From NCBI GenBank assembly GCA_022592435.1, contig JABYQS010000265.1:1-39480 (forward strand): a DNA stretch of 39,480 bases, read 5' to 3'. Both the position numbers and the translations under genes were made by a program. Under the pieces are notes generated by a model. That model did no database searches, had not been told where the DNA came from, and saw nothing but the letters and a program-made list of their open reading frames with translations. The stretch comes from Cerioporus squamosus. Its lineage: Eukaryota > Basidiomycota > Agaricomycetes > Polyporales > Polyporaceae. This document shows, piece after piece, positions 1 through 10,662 of this stretch. Position 1 is the first letter of the stretch. Every line of letters begins with the position of its first letter.

Positions 1-1093
1 GCAACTAGGAGCGGAAGTGATCGAGCAACCTCCGCGCCCACGAGGACCCTCGACTCGAGGCTGAGGCCACTCCTGCACCTGCGTTGCTGCTCCTGGTCAA
101 TGCCGATCGTCGTATCTCGCATGGTCTGGCCAACTTGGACCCAGGACGATACGCCGAGCCTGAGAAGGGGGCACGCATCGAGCACCGAGCGGAACGGGTT
201 ACGGCATAGCCACCGCGCCCTCTCCCTTCGTGAACTGGTACGTGCAAGACTTCCACTTTGCTTTGTCGACGAAGCCGTAGGCGTGCTCATCCACAGAAGA
301 ATTCGAAGATCGCCTAACGTCCCCATGTGCAATGCGTATCACCATGCATGGTGAACTCGCCCGACGTCCCCGCGTATCCGAAACGTTCTCCCGTGGCAAA
401 ATAGAAACGCGTACGTTTGGCCTCTCTTCAAACTTTCCGGTCCCGCATACTTTCAGCGAAAATCCCTCCACAGCGATCCCCTCTCCCTGAGCTTACCTGC
501 CGCCGCAGAATGGAGACCTTCCGGCGTGATATCCAGAGACAGGTAAAGAGATCACCAAAGTTCACTTCTGTCACAACTCGCTGACTAGTCACGGCAAATG
601 TGCTGTGTAACTCTGCGGAAATTCAGAGTTACAGTACTGAGTCACTTGTCCGACTGCCGGTCCGAATTCCGGTGCCCGTACACGCGCTTCCATCCGTCCC
701 ACAAGGTCCTCCACCGTTCCCCTTGCCCTGCAATTGGAGGTTCATGCTCGCAACGAACCATGCAGCGCACCGCGTCCGAGTCCGAGTCCGAGCCGTCTGC
801 CCATGACCGGCAGCCCCGCCCCCGCCCCCGCCACCAAGCGTAGTTTGAATTCAACATCTACATCGCAGCCGCCGCTACATCGACTCACCCGCGGCATGAA
901 TGCACGATCGCCCACCTCCCGGAGTCCGTCTCCTCGTCTACCGGTTCCCGCGTCCCCCCATCCTCGACGACACGCGCCCGCTCAAGTCTCGACACCGCCT
1001 CCCACTAGTACCTGCTACTTCCACCGCCGCGAGTCGCGACCCCACCCTCATCCCCGTGCGCTCCAAACTTAAAGACCCGCGGCAGGAAGGAGA

Positions 1094-2043
1094 AGGGGCG
1101 CGCGCCGACCGTCGACGTCGAGACTCTAGCGCTCGCTCCTCCCCAACGAGGCTTCTTCCCTCCCAACAGTGAACACCGAGCCCCCGAACTCCCCTTAGCC
1201 TACCGCAACGCCGAAATCCAGGCGTACCTCGAGACATGAGACCTGGGCACCCCGGCCGCGACGCGTCTTGAGGGCGCACCGTGTACGAGAATTCAAGGAC
1301 ATCTCCTACGCCCAGATGCCCTGAACCTGGCCCCGTGGTCACTAGTCTCCTCCGTTCGTACCCACTCTCACTTCCAGTCTCTTGCCCACGTCCTCCCGAT
1401 GACTAACTGACCGTCCTATCCCTCCAGCGACCGCCCTCGTCCTGCACGCCCTCCGATCGCTCGCGCTCAACCCCGCGTACCAAGAAGGGCTTAGGGCACA
1501 AGGAAGCACAACTCCAGTTTCCACCGGGGTCCAGAACCGTGACGACCGCCCCGATCGCGAGCTCGCACGTCCCGTTCCACCTCTCACCCCCTCCGACCCA
1601 ACACGAACACGTCACCCGACTGAGCAACTCTACTCAGCCCCCGTCCCTCCCTGTCCAACGGGCTGTTTGAGACCCGAGCCCACGCGCTGTCAATGGTCAA
1701 TGTCATCGCTGCGAGTCGCCGTACCCCACCCGTGTAGATCCCCTGCGCCCCCCAGCCCGCCCCCTCCACACCAGCACCAGCACCAGCACTCACATCTCCC
1801 TCTCCAGCCTGCCTCGCCCTCGAATTCACTCCCAAGGTAACGAACGGGCTGCCGACCCTCCCCAACCCCTACGCCCCCTCGCGCCACCCCACCGTCTACC
1901 CGACTCGACTCGATCCAATCATCCCAAAGCCGTCCTTCTTCCCCGACCTCCACCCCCTGCCCACAATGCACGCACACCTCCAGCTCTCTCCCGACTTCGA
2001 CCTGCGATCTCTCACATCCGAGGGCGCGATCCTTCCAGCATAG
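1094..2043 (+). pseudogene. Possible decayed protein-coding gene, family not recognised
   Basis: Several protein-like stretches occur on the plus strand but do not join into one open frame. One at about 1104-1235 reads like coding sequence (ends NAEIQAYLET) and then meets TGA. After it there is a textbook intron end, with branch point GACTAACTGAC near 1401 and acceptor CCCTCCAG near 1426. That is followed by a second protein-like stretch (ALVLHALRSLALNPAYQEG). A third stretch runs from about 1812 to a TAG near 2041. I could not find a donor that restores frame. This may be a relic of a gene, or a real gene whose introns I cannot place. It could also be chance in GC-rich DNA. No domain was recognised. 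Confidence 0.25.
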
Positions 2044-2623
2044 AGCGCCGATATCCGCCATGCTCCATCCGGACATGAACAGATCGGCTCCTCACGCGTT
2101 TTCACTTCCCGGGCAAACGAAATATTCCTGCTAGCGCGCCCGTACACACGCTAAGAATCGTGGACGCGAGGCTCGCGTCCTCCGCCCTCTGCTCTCAAAT
2201 CGCAGCACTCGTCGTTGGCGCGTCTGCTGCCTCGTGTCGGCGAAGGTCGACTTCTATGCGAGCATGCGAGCTCTCGTGCATGGATCGCGACGAGGGTGAC
2301 GCACTATGCTGTGTGATCGCGCCGGACTGCGTTCTCCAACCGGCCGTTGCAGCGTCCACGTACGCACGCACAATTCGATCCTGTTGCAGAGACATTCGCA
2401 TTCCAAAGTATAGCATGTACATCGAAACGGACTAGAGAAACCAACGAAAGAGCCGAGTCGACAGTCGCGAAGAGAATAAAGATACCGATGTGAAGATAGC
2501 GATGTGACGTCAAAAGAAAGGAAGGAGACCTGGGTTGACCCTCGTCAGGTGCGTCCTCGAGATAACGCGAGAGCAGCGAGACGAGACTGACCACGATCTA
2601 CAAGACAAGTCCGGCTGGCACGC

Positions 2624-3023
2624 CTAGAAGCTCGTGTTGATCGGCATGCAGCTGAGGGCGATGCCGCCGTAGTTGCCGCCACTGCAGCAGACGGGGGACG
2701 CAGTGCTATGTGACAGAGAGGGATCAGCTACCGTCGAGGTCGGCATGGACGCAAAGGACTGACCAGCTCTGGTCGCCACCGAGGTCGCCGGTGTCGATGG
2801 GAGAGCACTTCATGCCGACGGAGGTGTCGGTGGGGACGTCGAAGTTGAGGGCGCCGAGGATGGTCTGGCCGAGGGGACTGCTGGCGGGCTCTGTCGAGTC
2901 GCAGCAGTGGATGGTGCCGGTGTTGCACTGTGAGCTGCTGGAGGAGGAGCTGGTGGAGGGAGCGGCGGTGACGGAGCCGACTGCGGCGACGGCGAGGGTG
3001 GCGATGGTGGCGAAGAGCTGCAT
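2624..3023 (-). CDS. Class I hydrophobin, short form (Hyd-1)
   Basis: This small secreted amphipathic protein is expected to self-assemble at the hyphal surface or air-water interface. The exons are 3023..2764 and 2705..2624, with one 58-nt intron (GTCAGT..ATAG), giving 113 residues. Residues 1-20 are a signal peptide (MQLFATIATLAVAAVGSVTA), then comes a short Ser run. The eight cysteines are C33, CC40-41, C73, C87, CC93-94 and C106, with spacings C-X6-CC-X31-C-X13-C-X5-CC-X11-C. The wide CC-to-C gap is class I. The intron splits the codon of C87, at the same place as in the three neighbouring hydrophobins. The gene is divergent from the 4223 gene. It has the usual family length, with none of the long arms seen in its neighbours. 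Confidence 0.95.
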
Positions 3024-3135
3024 GGCGAGCGGAGGAGAGGGCGAGGGGAGTAAGTGGTGGATGGTGGTTCGGCTGGACGTGCGCGGGAGGACGAGGTTGG
3101 AGAAGGTGGTGAGGACGACGGGGAGCGGGGCGGGC

Positions 3136-3141
3136 TTTATA
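3136..3141 (-). promoter_or_regulatory. TATA box of Hyd-1
   Basis: On the minus strand GCTATAAAGCCC lies about 115 bp upstream of the 3023 start codon. The position is similar to the TATA-like sites of the other hydrophobin genes here. Confidence 0.6.
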
Positions 3142-4085
3142 GCCGACGCGCAGGGAGGGACGCAGTGGAGGGCCGGCGCGGTGTCCAATGAGGAGCAGAG
3201 GCCTTCACAGAAGAAGAGACACGACCGACGGGCGATCGCGCACGGGCGGGTCGCGAGCACCACCAGCAATCTTCACGCGCAGAGCAGTCGTCACCATCCC
3301 CGCCGCCGCCTTCGTCCACGAACGATGCACCCGCACGCAGCCCGCCAAGGCGCAGAGCGGGCTGCATCCGCCACACGCGTTCTTGTCTCGCCCGAGCGTA
3401 CATGCCTGCCCTCCTCGGACGGGCGAGCGAGACACGTGCGGCCGCGTTTCCGAGCGCGGCGTCGCGTCGAGGACGGAGGCGGCGGCATGCGATCGCTCCC
3501 TTCTTCGGCTCCCTCCCTGCTTCCGATTTTCGTCTTCGCGCATCCGTGGCGCACCCTCGCTCGCACACGCCTGCGACTGCCGCGATGGCCATGGCTGGCT
3601 CAGTCGACGCGCGACGCCCCGTACAGCGAGCGAGCGGTGGGCAGGCGTCGCACTTGGGCGGAGTGCTCTCGGAGGCGAGTCGCGAGTCGGAGCCGTGGGC
3701 GATCGGGCATGCATGCGCCAAGGAACATGCTCGGACAGCTGCCTCCTCCATTGGCTTTCGGGCGTACACCCGACACGCACAGGGCCCTCCCTCCGCGGGG
3801 CGACGCTTTTTCTATAGCGCCTGCGGGCCCTCCTCGTCTGCGCCGCGCCGCCTCCGTCCGACAGCGGAAGGCACGCCGTCTTCGCTGCGCCCACGTCTCG
3901 CTTCTGCACCAACCCACTCCGATTCTCGTCCAGCAGTGCGCTCCCGGTGGTCCCCTTCCCTTCTCAGTCCTCTTCCTCCGCCATGCCTGGACTCGACTTC
4001 CTCCGGTGCGAATACGCCTGTCTACGCGCTCTCTCAAGTCGCGAGCCCAGGCTTCTCCACGTCCGGCTCCGCGCACCTCCTCGCA

Positions 4086-4092
4086 CATAAAA
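4086..4092 (+). promoter_or_regulatory. TATA-like box of Hyd-2
   Basis: CATAAAA lies 131 bp upstream of the 4223 ATG. It is followed by a leader containing CATCGCTCACCTC that is shared with the 7931 hydrophobin gene. Confidence 0.5.
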
Positions 4093-4222
4093 CCCTGGCA
4101 GTCCAGCGTACAAGTCCCCATCGCTCACCTCCCCAGGCTCAGCGGTATCCACTCTCTTTCTTCGCTCTCCCACTTCGCCCACCAACCCTCACTGTCTCTT
4201 CCCTTACCTCTCTCATCACAAA

Positions 4223-5074
4223 ATGTTCGCCCAACTCGCAGCCCTCTCCGCCCTCGCCCTTGCGGTCGTCACGTCTGCGTCCCCCATCCCTTGCGACACC
4301 CATACGCATACCTACCCCAGCCTGCCCACTGGCACCAGCACCACCATCGACATCTCCGTCGCTCTCCCCACTGGCACCGGCGTCCCCACCGGCGTCCCCA
4401 CCAGCAACCCCGTCGGCACCCCCACTGGCACCGGCAGCGAGGGCGGCGCCCACCCGACTGGCACCGACCCCCTCTCCCTCTCCCTCCCGCTCCCCACCGG
4501 CACTGTCATCCCGTCCATCGACCCCGTCCCCACCTCGTCCACCGGTACCGGTATCGTCATCTCCATCGGCGGCGTTGGTCTCCCCACCGGCGCGCTCCCC
4601 ACGGGCGGCGAACCCACCGCGATCGCGACCGCTCTCCCGACCCAGGGTAACCCCGCGCCCTCCTCCTGGTCCGCCGCACCCTCGCCCTCCTCGCCCGCCG
4701 CACCCTCTCCTTCCAGCGGCTCCGGCTCCGGCAACGGGAACGGAAACGGGAACGCCGGCCAGTGCAACACCGGCACCGTCCACTGCTGCAACAGCACCGT
4801 CGCCTCCGACAGCGACAACGGCCGCTTTCTCGCCGGGTTCCTCGACCTCCAGGGTGATTACACCGGCTTCTTCGGCCTCCAGTGCTCGGACCTCAACGTC
4901 ATCGCGCTCACCGACGACAGCCAGTGGTGAGTCTCTCGCGCCCGCCCTCAACCTCTAACGGGTTAACAGCTGACATATGGGGGTGCCTTTTGCAGCAAAG
5001 CGCAGACCGTGTGCTGCGAGAGCGGCAACCAGGATGGCCTCGTGAACGTCGGGTGTGTCCCGATCACCGCCTGA
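4223..5074 (+). CDS. Class I hydrophobin with long Pro/Thr/Gly-rich N-terminal arm (Hyd-2)
   Basis: The exons are 4223..4926 and 4996..5074. The 69-nt intron (GTGAGT..TTGCAG) splits a Cys codon. The product is 260 residues, about twice the usual hydrophobin length. A signal peptide (about 1-20, ending VVTSAS) is followed by about 160 residues rich in Pro, Thr, Gly and Ser, with PTGT/PTGV repeats and a Ser-Pro then Gly-Asn run. The hydrophobin fold comes last: C181, CC187-188, C221, C235, CC241-242 and C255, ending VPITA. The arm also holds one extra cysteine (C24). The Ser/Thr/Pro content suggests O-glycosylation (inference). The start is the first ATG after the TATA box, in good context (CACAAAATG). 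Confidence 0.95.
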
Positions 5075-7930
5075 GCCTCTTGGAGGGTCCTCGTGGTCTT
5101 CACCTAGGGTTGTTCGAGCTCTTGCCGCCTGTGCATCGGACTCTTGCCAGATTCGCTATTCCTCGTCGTTCGTTTGCTATCCCGGTCTCGTGCCCTAGCT
5201 ATCTAACTGATCCATTCGTTTGTTCGTCGCTACAAGCACCACACTCCCTCCTTCGCTACTCACACACTACTTAGTACTAATCACTTACTACTTACCGCTG
5301 ACTTCTCTCGCGCCCCCTTTGACCGCCCTCCTTACCTCCGCTATTGACGAAATCATGCGCGCCCCAAAACGCCGTGCATCCGTTCTTGTCCTCGTATTCG
5401 TCCTCGTCCACTGCAAGTTGCCGTCTCCATACATGACCCTGCCTCCTGCCAGTCCTCGTACCGTCGATCTTCCCCTTGTACCGTGGTCTATCCCGAGCCC
5501 GAGCCGGATATGTAGCGTTTGGCTTCGACCTTGACTCGAATGCGACGCAGCACCTTTCTCGGACCACCTCAGGCTTGAGTGCGCATGTCAGCCTGATGCC
5601 CTTTTCTCCCGGCGGCATGCAAGCGACATTTCCCTTGTCGTGCGCGATCAGCAGAAGTACTCAGTACTCAGTGTCACAGTGAAAGCAAGCCCGCACTCGG
5701 ACGACGCTCTGAGTCCTGCCAGCTAGGAGCCGAAGTGAACTGTGACACGCATCCATGATCATCATCCTGGGGCCCATCCCATGCCTGCAAACGCCACCAC
5801 TATACTGTAGTAGTAATGACCCGTCTGCATCCCTCCGACTCCCGCAGACCGACCACCCACCCAGCAGCTGCAGTGTGCATGCGTCGGGACTCGGCTCGGA
5901 ACGACAAATTCCCCTTCGAATTCGAGCGTACGTACTTACCTATCAACCACGGACCCCTAACCCCGTCCCGACTCTGTCGCCGTCTGACTCTCAACGCTCG
6001 CAACTTAGTCTTGAACATGTGCATGACCACCAAGGGTGACAAGCTTATGCGTACTCACTGGTGGACGCCACTCTGGTACGCTGACTCGGCTGTCTTGCAC
6101 TGTTACTAACCAATCCCAAGTAAGTAAGTACGAGGAACACTGCCAGTGGCAGTACGCAAGAAGAGGTGCCCACGAATCACGATCGCCTGACATCCGACTC
6201 CGAGTCGAGTGGGCTCTAAAGGACTGACCTTGGCCCTGTCCCCGGGCCTCAAACCGGCCTCAGGCCTCCTGAGGACGCGCGCAGCACACCTACAGTCTCA
6301 GAGTACGCACCCCGGCTCCTGGCAGCCCGCAACCTCATATGCATGCCAGTATCAAGTTCTCCAATTCGACTCCTCGCTCGATCATCTCTGCGCACACGAC
6401 TGGGACTCAACTCCGACAGTGCATCCTCTCAACGGCCGGGTCACCTTCCCCGCGCCCCGCACGCCGACCCCCCGGGCGGCGCGCATCATTGACATGATCA
6501 ATCAATCCCGCCGCCCGCGACCCCGCACGCCTGAGTCGCGCCGCCGTCGACCCAGACCCGGTGACATATTATGGCAATACGTTGACGAGGCGAGGAAGGT
6601 TATGCGCCATGCACGCACCCGCTTCGAGCACTGTCACTGTGGCCCGCCGCGGCGGCGGCGGCGGCAGGTCCCGCTGTCCGACGTCCAGCACCCGCTTACA
6701 AGTGAAGTCTCAGACAGTCCAAGCCACCCACAAGTAACTCAGTAAGTACCCCTTCCGAGCTCAGGTCGTTCTGAGCCAAAAAGTAACAATCTGAAGCTCG
6801 GTCCGAACGCAGCGGCTGCCCCCCGCCGTGCGCATGCGGATCCGCCGCACAGGTGCCACGTCGAAGGGCTGGAGTCGAACTCGGAGTCGGAGTCACCTAA
6901 GCTCAGGAACGCTGCAGGCTCAGGCTGCAGGCTGAAACGTCGTCAGCTCGGGAACATGGAACGTTCGGGCATCCGCGTCAGCGCGCCCGCTTCCGAGCTC
7001 GAACACTGCTCCGAGTGGTTGACGAGCCCGAACACGCGAATGCTTCCGAGTCGGCCTCCGTTTCTGGGACTCGGAGGAGCCAAGCAGTCGACAGTCGACT
7101 CGTCCCTCGAGCGGCGGCCCCAACGCATGCGTCTCTTCGCGTCGGACTCGCAGCCTGGCGGGATCCTTCATCGTACCGGGCGGGATAATTCGGTACCGCC
7201 CACATCCAGGCAGGGCGGCACTGGCAGACTCGGATGGGATTTGCACCCTCCCGCCGCCGCCTTCCAAGTCCAACGTCAACGCGTCCGAGTCCACCCACAG
7301 CCTACGATTCAAGTCTCCAAGTCCGTCCGAGTCCTCGAGTGTTCGGATTTTAACGACAACGTCAAGCAACCCGCGGCCTTTCGCTCGCCGGCCGCGCGAC
7401 TCTGCGATGTGTCTCCTGCCGCTCTCGTCTCATCGACTCTGGCTCCGAGTCCATGCGTGCAAGTGTCCAGGATCGTGCATCGCACGTTCGAATCGGCTTG
7501 TGTTGAATCCTGACCCTGCCAGAGCGGGACGTTCGCGAGTCCGAGTCGGGCGGAAGGTACCAGTATCGGAATGCTGGTGCGTCGTCGTGTGTCGCGATCT
7601 TGTGCTGACAATCGACAGCCCAGGCGTGGTGCACTCAGACTGTCGATGCAGCCTGTGGCCACGGCCTGCACGCGTCCTGCACTGGACGTGCACGCTCAGG
7701 TCCTACCTCAGGCTCCAGCGTGAGCCACACACCCTACGGCTCGAGTATGAGTATAAAGCCCAGTACGTCCGCCCCCCTAAGGTCTCCATCGCTCACCTCG
7801 AACTCCCAGGTCCGCGATATCCACACTCTTTCGCCACTTCCCTCTTCCTCTTCATACTTGCACCTCGCAGCACACCCCTTCGCCTGCACGCCCACAGCGC
7901 ATATCACACCACACACCACACAACACAACA
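5075..7930. other. Intergenic region between Hyd-2 and Hyd-3
   Basis: About 2.9 kb holds no gene I can support. The 3' part, about 6870-7560, is strikingly rich in GAGTC/GACTC pentamers. The last 180 bp is the promoter and leader of the 7931 gene. Confidence 0.5.
7752..7757 (+). promoter_or_regulatory. TATA box of Hyd-3
   Basis: GAGTATAAAGCC lies about 175 bp upstream of the 7931 ATG. It is followed by a leader resembling that of the 4223 gene (CATCGCTCACCTC, then ATCCAC.CTCTTTC). Confidence 0.6.
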
Positions 7931-8829
7931 ATGTTCACCAAGCTCGCCCTCCTCTCCGCGCTCGCGCTCACGGGCCTCGCGACCCTCACCGCCGCCTCCC
8001 CCGTCCGCGTCTCAGTCTCCGCCGCCCCTGGCCCACCGGCCGCGGTCGCGGTCGCCGAAGCATCCCTCGGGTCCCACTCCCTGGCCAGCCAAGCGAACGA
8101 CCTCTGGGACGAGTCTCATGTCAACGACCTCATGGACGCTTTCTGTTCAGATCCCAGGGCCCGCCTCACCCGCCTATGCCGCCAGCGCGCCCACAGCGAG
8201 CTCCCCGCCACCGCCGCCGCAGCCCTCGGGCCCCGCCAGCTCGGCGGGATCGACGAGCTCCCCGTCGGCGGCGTTTCCAACGGCCTTCTCGGCGGCATCC
8301 TCGGGAAGCCCCCGCGCGGCACCGACCCCACCATACCCCCCACGGGCACGGGCATCATTCCCGCGCCCCCGGGTCTCCCATCCCCGTCCGTCCCGCCCTC
8401 CTTGGTCTTCCCGCCCTTCCCGCCCTCTTTGCCCATGCTGCCCTTGCCGAAGGCGAAGCGCGAGGGCGAGCCTAAGAAGCCCGCGGCGGGCGGGACGAAC
8501 CAGTGCAACACGGGCACGCTCAAGTGCTGCAACCACGTCGTGTCGCAGGACAGCGAGGCGGGGCGCGGCTTGCTCGCGGGCGCGCTCAGCGGGCTCTCCA
8601 GCGGGAACGCGGGCTCGGGCGATCTCGGCTTCGAGTGCGACGTGGTGGACGTCCTCGCGGGCAGTCTCTCAGAGACGTGGTGAGTGGCCAGTTTATATTC
8701 ATCGTTTGAAGGGACGTGGATGCTAATGCATGACGTCTGGGGTGCTGCAGCAAGGCGACGCCGGTGTGCTGCGAGAACGAGTCGAGCGGGGGGCTCGTCA
8801 ACTTCGGGTGTGTCCCGGTCGTCCTCTAG
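7931..8829 (+). CDS. Class I hydrophobin with long N-terminal arm (Hyd-3)
   Basis: The exons are 7931..8679 and 8751..8829. The 71-nt intron (GTGAGT..CTGCAG) has a clear TGCTAATGC branch point and splits a Cys codon. The product is 275 residues. A signal peptide (about 1-22, ending TLTAAS) is followed by about 170 residues that are partly charged, then Pro/Gly-rich, ending in a basic Lys/Arg/Glu patch near KAKREGEPKK. The hydrophobin domain has C192, CC198-199, C236, C250, CC256-257 and C270, ending VPVVL. KAKREGEPKK contains KR and KK dipeptides, so Kex2-type processing of the arm is possible but not shown. The 5' leader matches that of the 4223 gene, suggesting a duplication. Confidence 0.94.
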
Positions 8830-9413
8830 GCGCGCTATCGCGAGCTCTGCGACAGAGTGGCCAGCTCGACGATCCCGTCCTTCTTCCACCCCCTCCTCAG
8901 TCTCCTGCGTCAGTATGTGTATCGTGTTTCACCCGTGCTTCGACTTGCACCTTCGTTCGTCTCCAAGTCTTAGTTGTCGATTGTCGCTCTGTTGTACTCG
9001 CATCCTCTGCGATGCTGCCGCTCTTTGTTTCGTCGCTCTCCGTATGATATACACCAGGGCCCCTACATGTACCCTGTACCCCACCCGGCATCTGTCGTAG
9101 AGTGCGCAATCTATGGCTGCCTGCCGTGTTCTTCCCCGACGCCCGCGGGTCTCGTCCGGAAAAGGCGAGAGGGATGCCAGATGGGGCAGGTCACTCTCGG
9201 GCGGTCACCTCTCTGGGCGGGCACCTTCGATCGACGCGTTCCGCCCCCGCCAGCTGCTTCTCTGCCCTTCACCGGCGCGGGGAGGGTATATATGCGCGCG
9301 CACGAGAACACGCGCACCCATCCCTCCTCTCTCCTCCCGCATCCTCCCCGCGATCCCCTTCTCGCCCGCGTACGCTCTCTTCACTCGGTCACCCCACCTC
9401 CCCCACGAGCACG
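8830..9413. other. Intergenic region between Hyd-3 and Hyd-4
   Basis: The 3' flank of the 7931 gene is followed by the promoter of the 9414 gene. No coding sequence is supported. Confidence 0.5.
9287..9293 (+). promoter_or_regulatory. TATA box of Hyd-4
   Basis: GGGTATATATGCG lies 121-127 bp upstream of the 9414 ATG, as in the other hydrophobin promoters here. Confidence 0.6.
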
Positions 9414-10224
9414 ATGAACACCAAGCTCTCCCTCTTCGCCGCCGTCGCCCTTGCCCTCCTCGCCTCGGCGAGCCCCGCCCCTGCCCCCGCGCCCTGCGAA
9501 CCCGAGTCCACCACGCAGGTCGCGCACACGCACACGCACACCACGCCCACCAAGACGTGGACGCCCCGCACCTCCACCTCGACCCTCGTGCGCACCTCGA
9601 CCGCCACTCGCACCGGCACGACCTACACGCGCACGACTACTGCAACGGTCACGGACTACCCGCCCACCCAGACGGTCACCGTCGTCCAGACCCGCACCCA
9701 GACCGAGACCCGCACCGCGACCGCGACCGAGACGGACACCGTAAGGCGCACCGCAACGGTCACGGCCACGCCAAGCATCATCAGCACCGGCATCATCGCT
9801 GCACCCTTCCCGACGAGCTCTTCCTCTGCCGGCTCTGGGTCGGGCGGCGGCCAGTGCAACACGGGTGATATCCAGTGCTGCGACAAGGTCGGAGACTCGA
9901 AGAGCCCCGAGATGAGCTCCATCCTCTCGTCGCTCGGCATCGATCTCACGGACGACCTCGGCCTCGCGGGGACGTCCTGCTCGCCCATCGACACGCTTTC
10001 GCTGGGCGGGGGTATCGACTGGTGCGTGCTGCTACGCATCCTGCTCCGATGTTTGCTGACTGTATGCGCGTGTTCAGTAAGCAGCAGCCTGTGTGCTGCA
10101 ACAACAACACCTACCGTGCGTATCCCTTGTCGCGTCTGGTCGAGGAGTTTCGCTGACGCATGTATGCGCATTCGTAGAGGGACTCATCAACGTCGGATGT
10201 GTTCCCATCAACATCGGTCTTTGA
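9414..10224 (+). CDS. Class I hydrophobin with Thr-rich N-terminal arm (Hyd-4)
   Basis: The exons are 9414..10021, 10078..10115 and 10178..10224, giving 230 residues. Intron 1 splits the Cys203 codon, as in the other hydrophobins. Intron 2 falls five residues after the second CC pair, in phase 1. A signal peptide (about 1-19) is followed by about 125 residues dominated by Thr, with a His-Thr run, then Thr-Arg/Thr-Glu and TVTVV runs. This would be a strong O-mannosylation target (inference). The hydrophobin domain has C148, CC154-155, C189, C203, CC209-210 and C223, ending VPINIGL. The 38-nt middle exon could be missed by automatic predictors. Without it the eighth cysteine would be lost. Confidence 0.93.
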
Positions 10225-10662
10225 ACGAACGCCACGAGCATCACGATACTCTCATAGTTCGTGAGTTTTGTCCCGTCAACATAGTGCACGCAGAACACTC
10301 ACGCGCGTGTAGTCCACTGTCAAGTAACCATTCGCGCATCGCTAGTCCGCTAGTCCACCCACTCTTTGTATTCTTCGCTTTCTCATCAGGCTACGGACCT
10401 TGTTCCTCTCTTCGACACTTGTTCTCTTGACCCTTCGTCGCACTTTGGAGATTTGTCTGGAGTGAGCATACACATACACGACTGTGCGAAATAAAATCAG
10501 ACACGACACCTGTAGCACGTAGGATCACACACTATCATTATTGATTCAGTTCGACCACTTCACTGTGATTGCGATAGCTTGCGATGATGTATGGGACAAG
10601 TCCGCGAGTGGAGATGGCGAGCACGGCCAGCAAACGCGGTCAAGGCTAAAGCGCGCTGCCAA
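10225..10662. other. Intergenic region after the hydrophobin cluster
   Basis: This is the 3' flank of the 9414 gene, with AATAAAATC-type polyadenylation-like sequence near 10490 (GAAATAAAATCAG). No gene is seen. Confidence 0.4.

Larger units (their letters stand above)
3024..4222. other. Divergent intergenic region between two hydrophobin genes
   Basis: About 1.2 kb separates the start codons of the minus-strand hydrophobin at 3023 and the plus-strand hydrophobin at 4223. It holds a TATA box for each. The long open frames here are stop-poor because the DNA is GC-rich. They show no domain, so I read the stretch as promoter sequence for both genes. Confidence 0.5.

Noticed and set aside
1..60. 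Similarity of CTAGGAGC.GAAGTGA at position 5 to a copy near 5724, and of CGAGGACCCTCG to the flank near 5085
   Set aside because: Matches of 14-20 bp in GC-rich DNA that share no wider alignment by eye. Probably chance, or a small old duplication that I cannot support.
2710..4650. A 646-codon plus-strand frame across the first hydrophobin and its promoter
   Set aside because: It runs antisense to a clear hydrophobin and then through another in a wrong frame, with Arg/His/Pro-rich composition typical of GC-rich shadows.
3402..4958. A 518-codon plus-strand Ser/Pro-rich frame over the second hydrophobin
   Set aside because: It overlaps the hydrophobin exon in another frame and its composition is that of a shifted PTGT repeat.
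7407..8726. A 439-codon plus-strand frame over the third hydrophobin
   Set aside because: It is a frame-shifted shadow of the hydrophobin exon, without any domain.
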